From assembly GCA_965249005.1 (NCBI GenBank), contig CBDFLD010000023.1, forward strand, positions 682,001-746,000: DNA of 64,000 nucleotides, written 5' to 3'. This DNA is from CBDFLD01 sp965249005. Its GTDB lineage: Bacteria; Acidobacteriota; UBA6911. Position numbers and translations under genes: made by a program. The notes below the pieces were generated by a model. The model did no database searches, had not been told where the DNA came from, and saw nothing but the letters and a program-made list of their open reading frames with translations. Below, piece by piece: positions 63,205 to 64,000 of the stretch (positions are counted from its first letter, which is position 1; each line of letters opens with the position of its first letter).

Positions 63205-64000
63205 TTACTTGATAGTTTTAGGGCTTTTTGAACGACCAAACGCCTGAAACTCGTACGTGATTCCAACCGCCAAGCCCGAGTCTGCGTCAAAGTCCTTGAA
63301 CCCGGCGATGCCTGCCAGATCCCAACGGAGGCCCGCAGTGCGGAATTGAGCGCCGAACCGAACCTGGCGGCGGCTTTCGTTTCCCACTCTTTTCGGGCCT
63401 TCCCTTCCGGTAATCTCGGCGACCAGGTTGATCTTGCGGTGCACCGGGATGATTGTTGCTGCCCCGTAGGCAAACATGTCGGACTGCGAGTTCGGGGTCA
63501 CAGCGGATCCGAGAATCGAAAGGCCCAGATTCCCGAGGAATTGAATTTTTTTCCATTCCTTGGAGAGAAGGACGTGAGCGTGAAAATTCGTGACGTCGGC
63601 ACCCAATCCACTCTCGTTGCTCGCATTTGGCAGCTGCACGGCAAACTTGAAGCCAATCGCGGGTGTTTGGCGAGCCTCATCGACAAGCTTGATCCGGGTT
63701 GCCAGTTGAAAGTCTCCTACGTCACTCGTCGTATCGCCTGCGAAATCAGGGGGAATCACCGCGGACCCTCGCCGGGACACGGACAGGAAATCCCGAATCA
63801 CCCCCGACGCTTGAAAGTCCGCCCGCCCGCCCAGACCAAAGTAAGCCGACAGCACCGCCACTCGTGTGAGATCTCCCTCCAATCCGGATAGGGAGTATCG
63901 CTTGTTCTGCAAGAACTCAAAACCGAATTGGGCACGGACCCGCCCTTGTTTCACCAGATCTGTATCTTCTGTCTGCAAAGGTCTCTGCTGGGCCCAGGTG
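63205..64000 (-). CDS. outer-membrane beta-barrel protein, 5' end beyond window
   Basis: The frame is open to the right edge; the last visible N-terminal residues (TWAQQRPLQTEDTD) look like the region just after signal-peptide cleavage. The TTG inside the visible part is therefore not taken as the start. The remaining ~260 residues alternate polar and hydrophobic positions, with repeated strand-like GxxFxxxL and AxAxGFKFAVQLP segments. It ends ITYEFQAFGRSKSPKTIK. Function not recognised; a porin or transport-like barrel is possible. Confidence 0.7.
   Translation of the reverse strand, partial: TWAQQRPLQTEDTDLVKQGRVRAQFGFEFLQNKRYSLSGLEGDLTRVAVLSAYFGLGGRADFQASGVIRDFLSVSRRGSAVIPPDFAGDTTSDVGDFQLATRIKLVDEARQTPAIGFKFAVQLPNASNESGLGADVTNFHAHVLLSKEWKKIQFLGNLGLSILGSAVTPNSQSDMFAYGAATIIPVHRKINLVAEITGREGPKRVGNESRRQVRFGAQFRTAGLRWDLAGIAGFKDFDADSGLAVGITYEFQAFGRSKSPKTIK

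Noticed and set aside
63976..63978. TTG as the start of the beta-barrel gene
   Set aside because: The frame continues upstream to the window edge with residues typical of the mature N-terminus after signal cleavage, so the true start is outside.

Overview
The window reads as a chromosomal segment of a Gram-negative bacterium, most likely an Acidobacteriota-type organism. The pointers are a GWxTD-motif secreted protein, a GldA/GldF/GldG-like transporter operon ending in a DUF4340 protein, an Hfq-like Sm protein with a long N-terminal extension, several lipoprotein signals, an outer-membrane beta-barrel and a dTDP-rhamnose pathway. This placement is inferred from gene content and order only. 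Most of the window is ordinary housekeeping DNA. No CRISPR array, prophage or defence island was seen.

Layout. 1-11 kb (minus strand): PIN/TRAM protein (cut by the window edge), radA, dnaB, rplI-rpsR-rpsF-pth-rplY-prs, tRNA-Gln, ispE and a large TPR protein. 11-19.6 kb: a small secreted helix-hairpin-helix protein (plus), truB (minus), a Pal-like OmpA lipoprotein (plus), then rbfA, DUF503, infB, nusA and rimP (minus, the rimP-nusA-infB-rbfA translation/transcription cluster). 19.6-25 kb (minus): terminator, DUF4340, GldG-like, ABC permease, ABC ATPase, PilZ. 25-32 kb: rpoD-type sigma factor, HU, glycogen phosphorylase and glycogen synthase. 31.8-33.5 kb: IS110-family insertion sequence, copy 1. 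33.5-45.6 kb: glutaryl-CoA-type and short/branched-chain-type acyl-CoA dehydrogenases, serine hydrolase, glycerate kinase, nth, YtxH and DUF948 envelope proteins, alpha/beta hydrolase, fabH, a response regulator-phosphatase, a DHH-like phosphoesterase and dienelactone hydrolase. 46-55 kb (plus): GWxTD protein, AlkP-superfamily lipoprotein, two GT2 glycosyltransferases and rmlA-rmlC-rmlB-rmlD, together a surface-glycan locus. 55-57 kb: smpB and pepA. 57.1-58.8 kb: IS110 copy 2. 58.8-64 kb: hfq, TPR protein, holB, tmk, yggS, DUF2007 and a truncated outer-membrane beta-barrel gene.

The most interesting structure lies between the genes. Two IS110-family copies that differ at a single base sit 25,302 bp apart, each a few bases after a plus-strand stop codon and each in the same kind of palindromic repeat. 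Removing the IS from either copy regenerates a repeat tail almost identical to the tail of a separate 127-bp element present twice elsewhere (near 27.1 and 47.6 kb). This places the IS ends at a CTT core and shows target-specific insertion into a dispersed repeat family. The ~250-base non-coding left end of the IS contains short stretches resembling both the target and the IS end, as expected for a guide (bridge) RNA. Other notable details are a consensus sigma-70 promoter with a palindrome in its spacer before the GWxTD gene, overlapping divergent promoters at hfq, a 121-bp imperfect inverted repeat, a 51-bp tandem duplication inside rpsF, and a 24-bp perfect hairpin beside IS copy 2.
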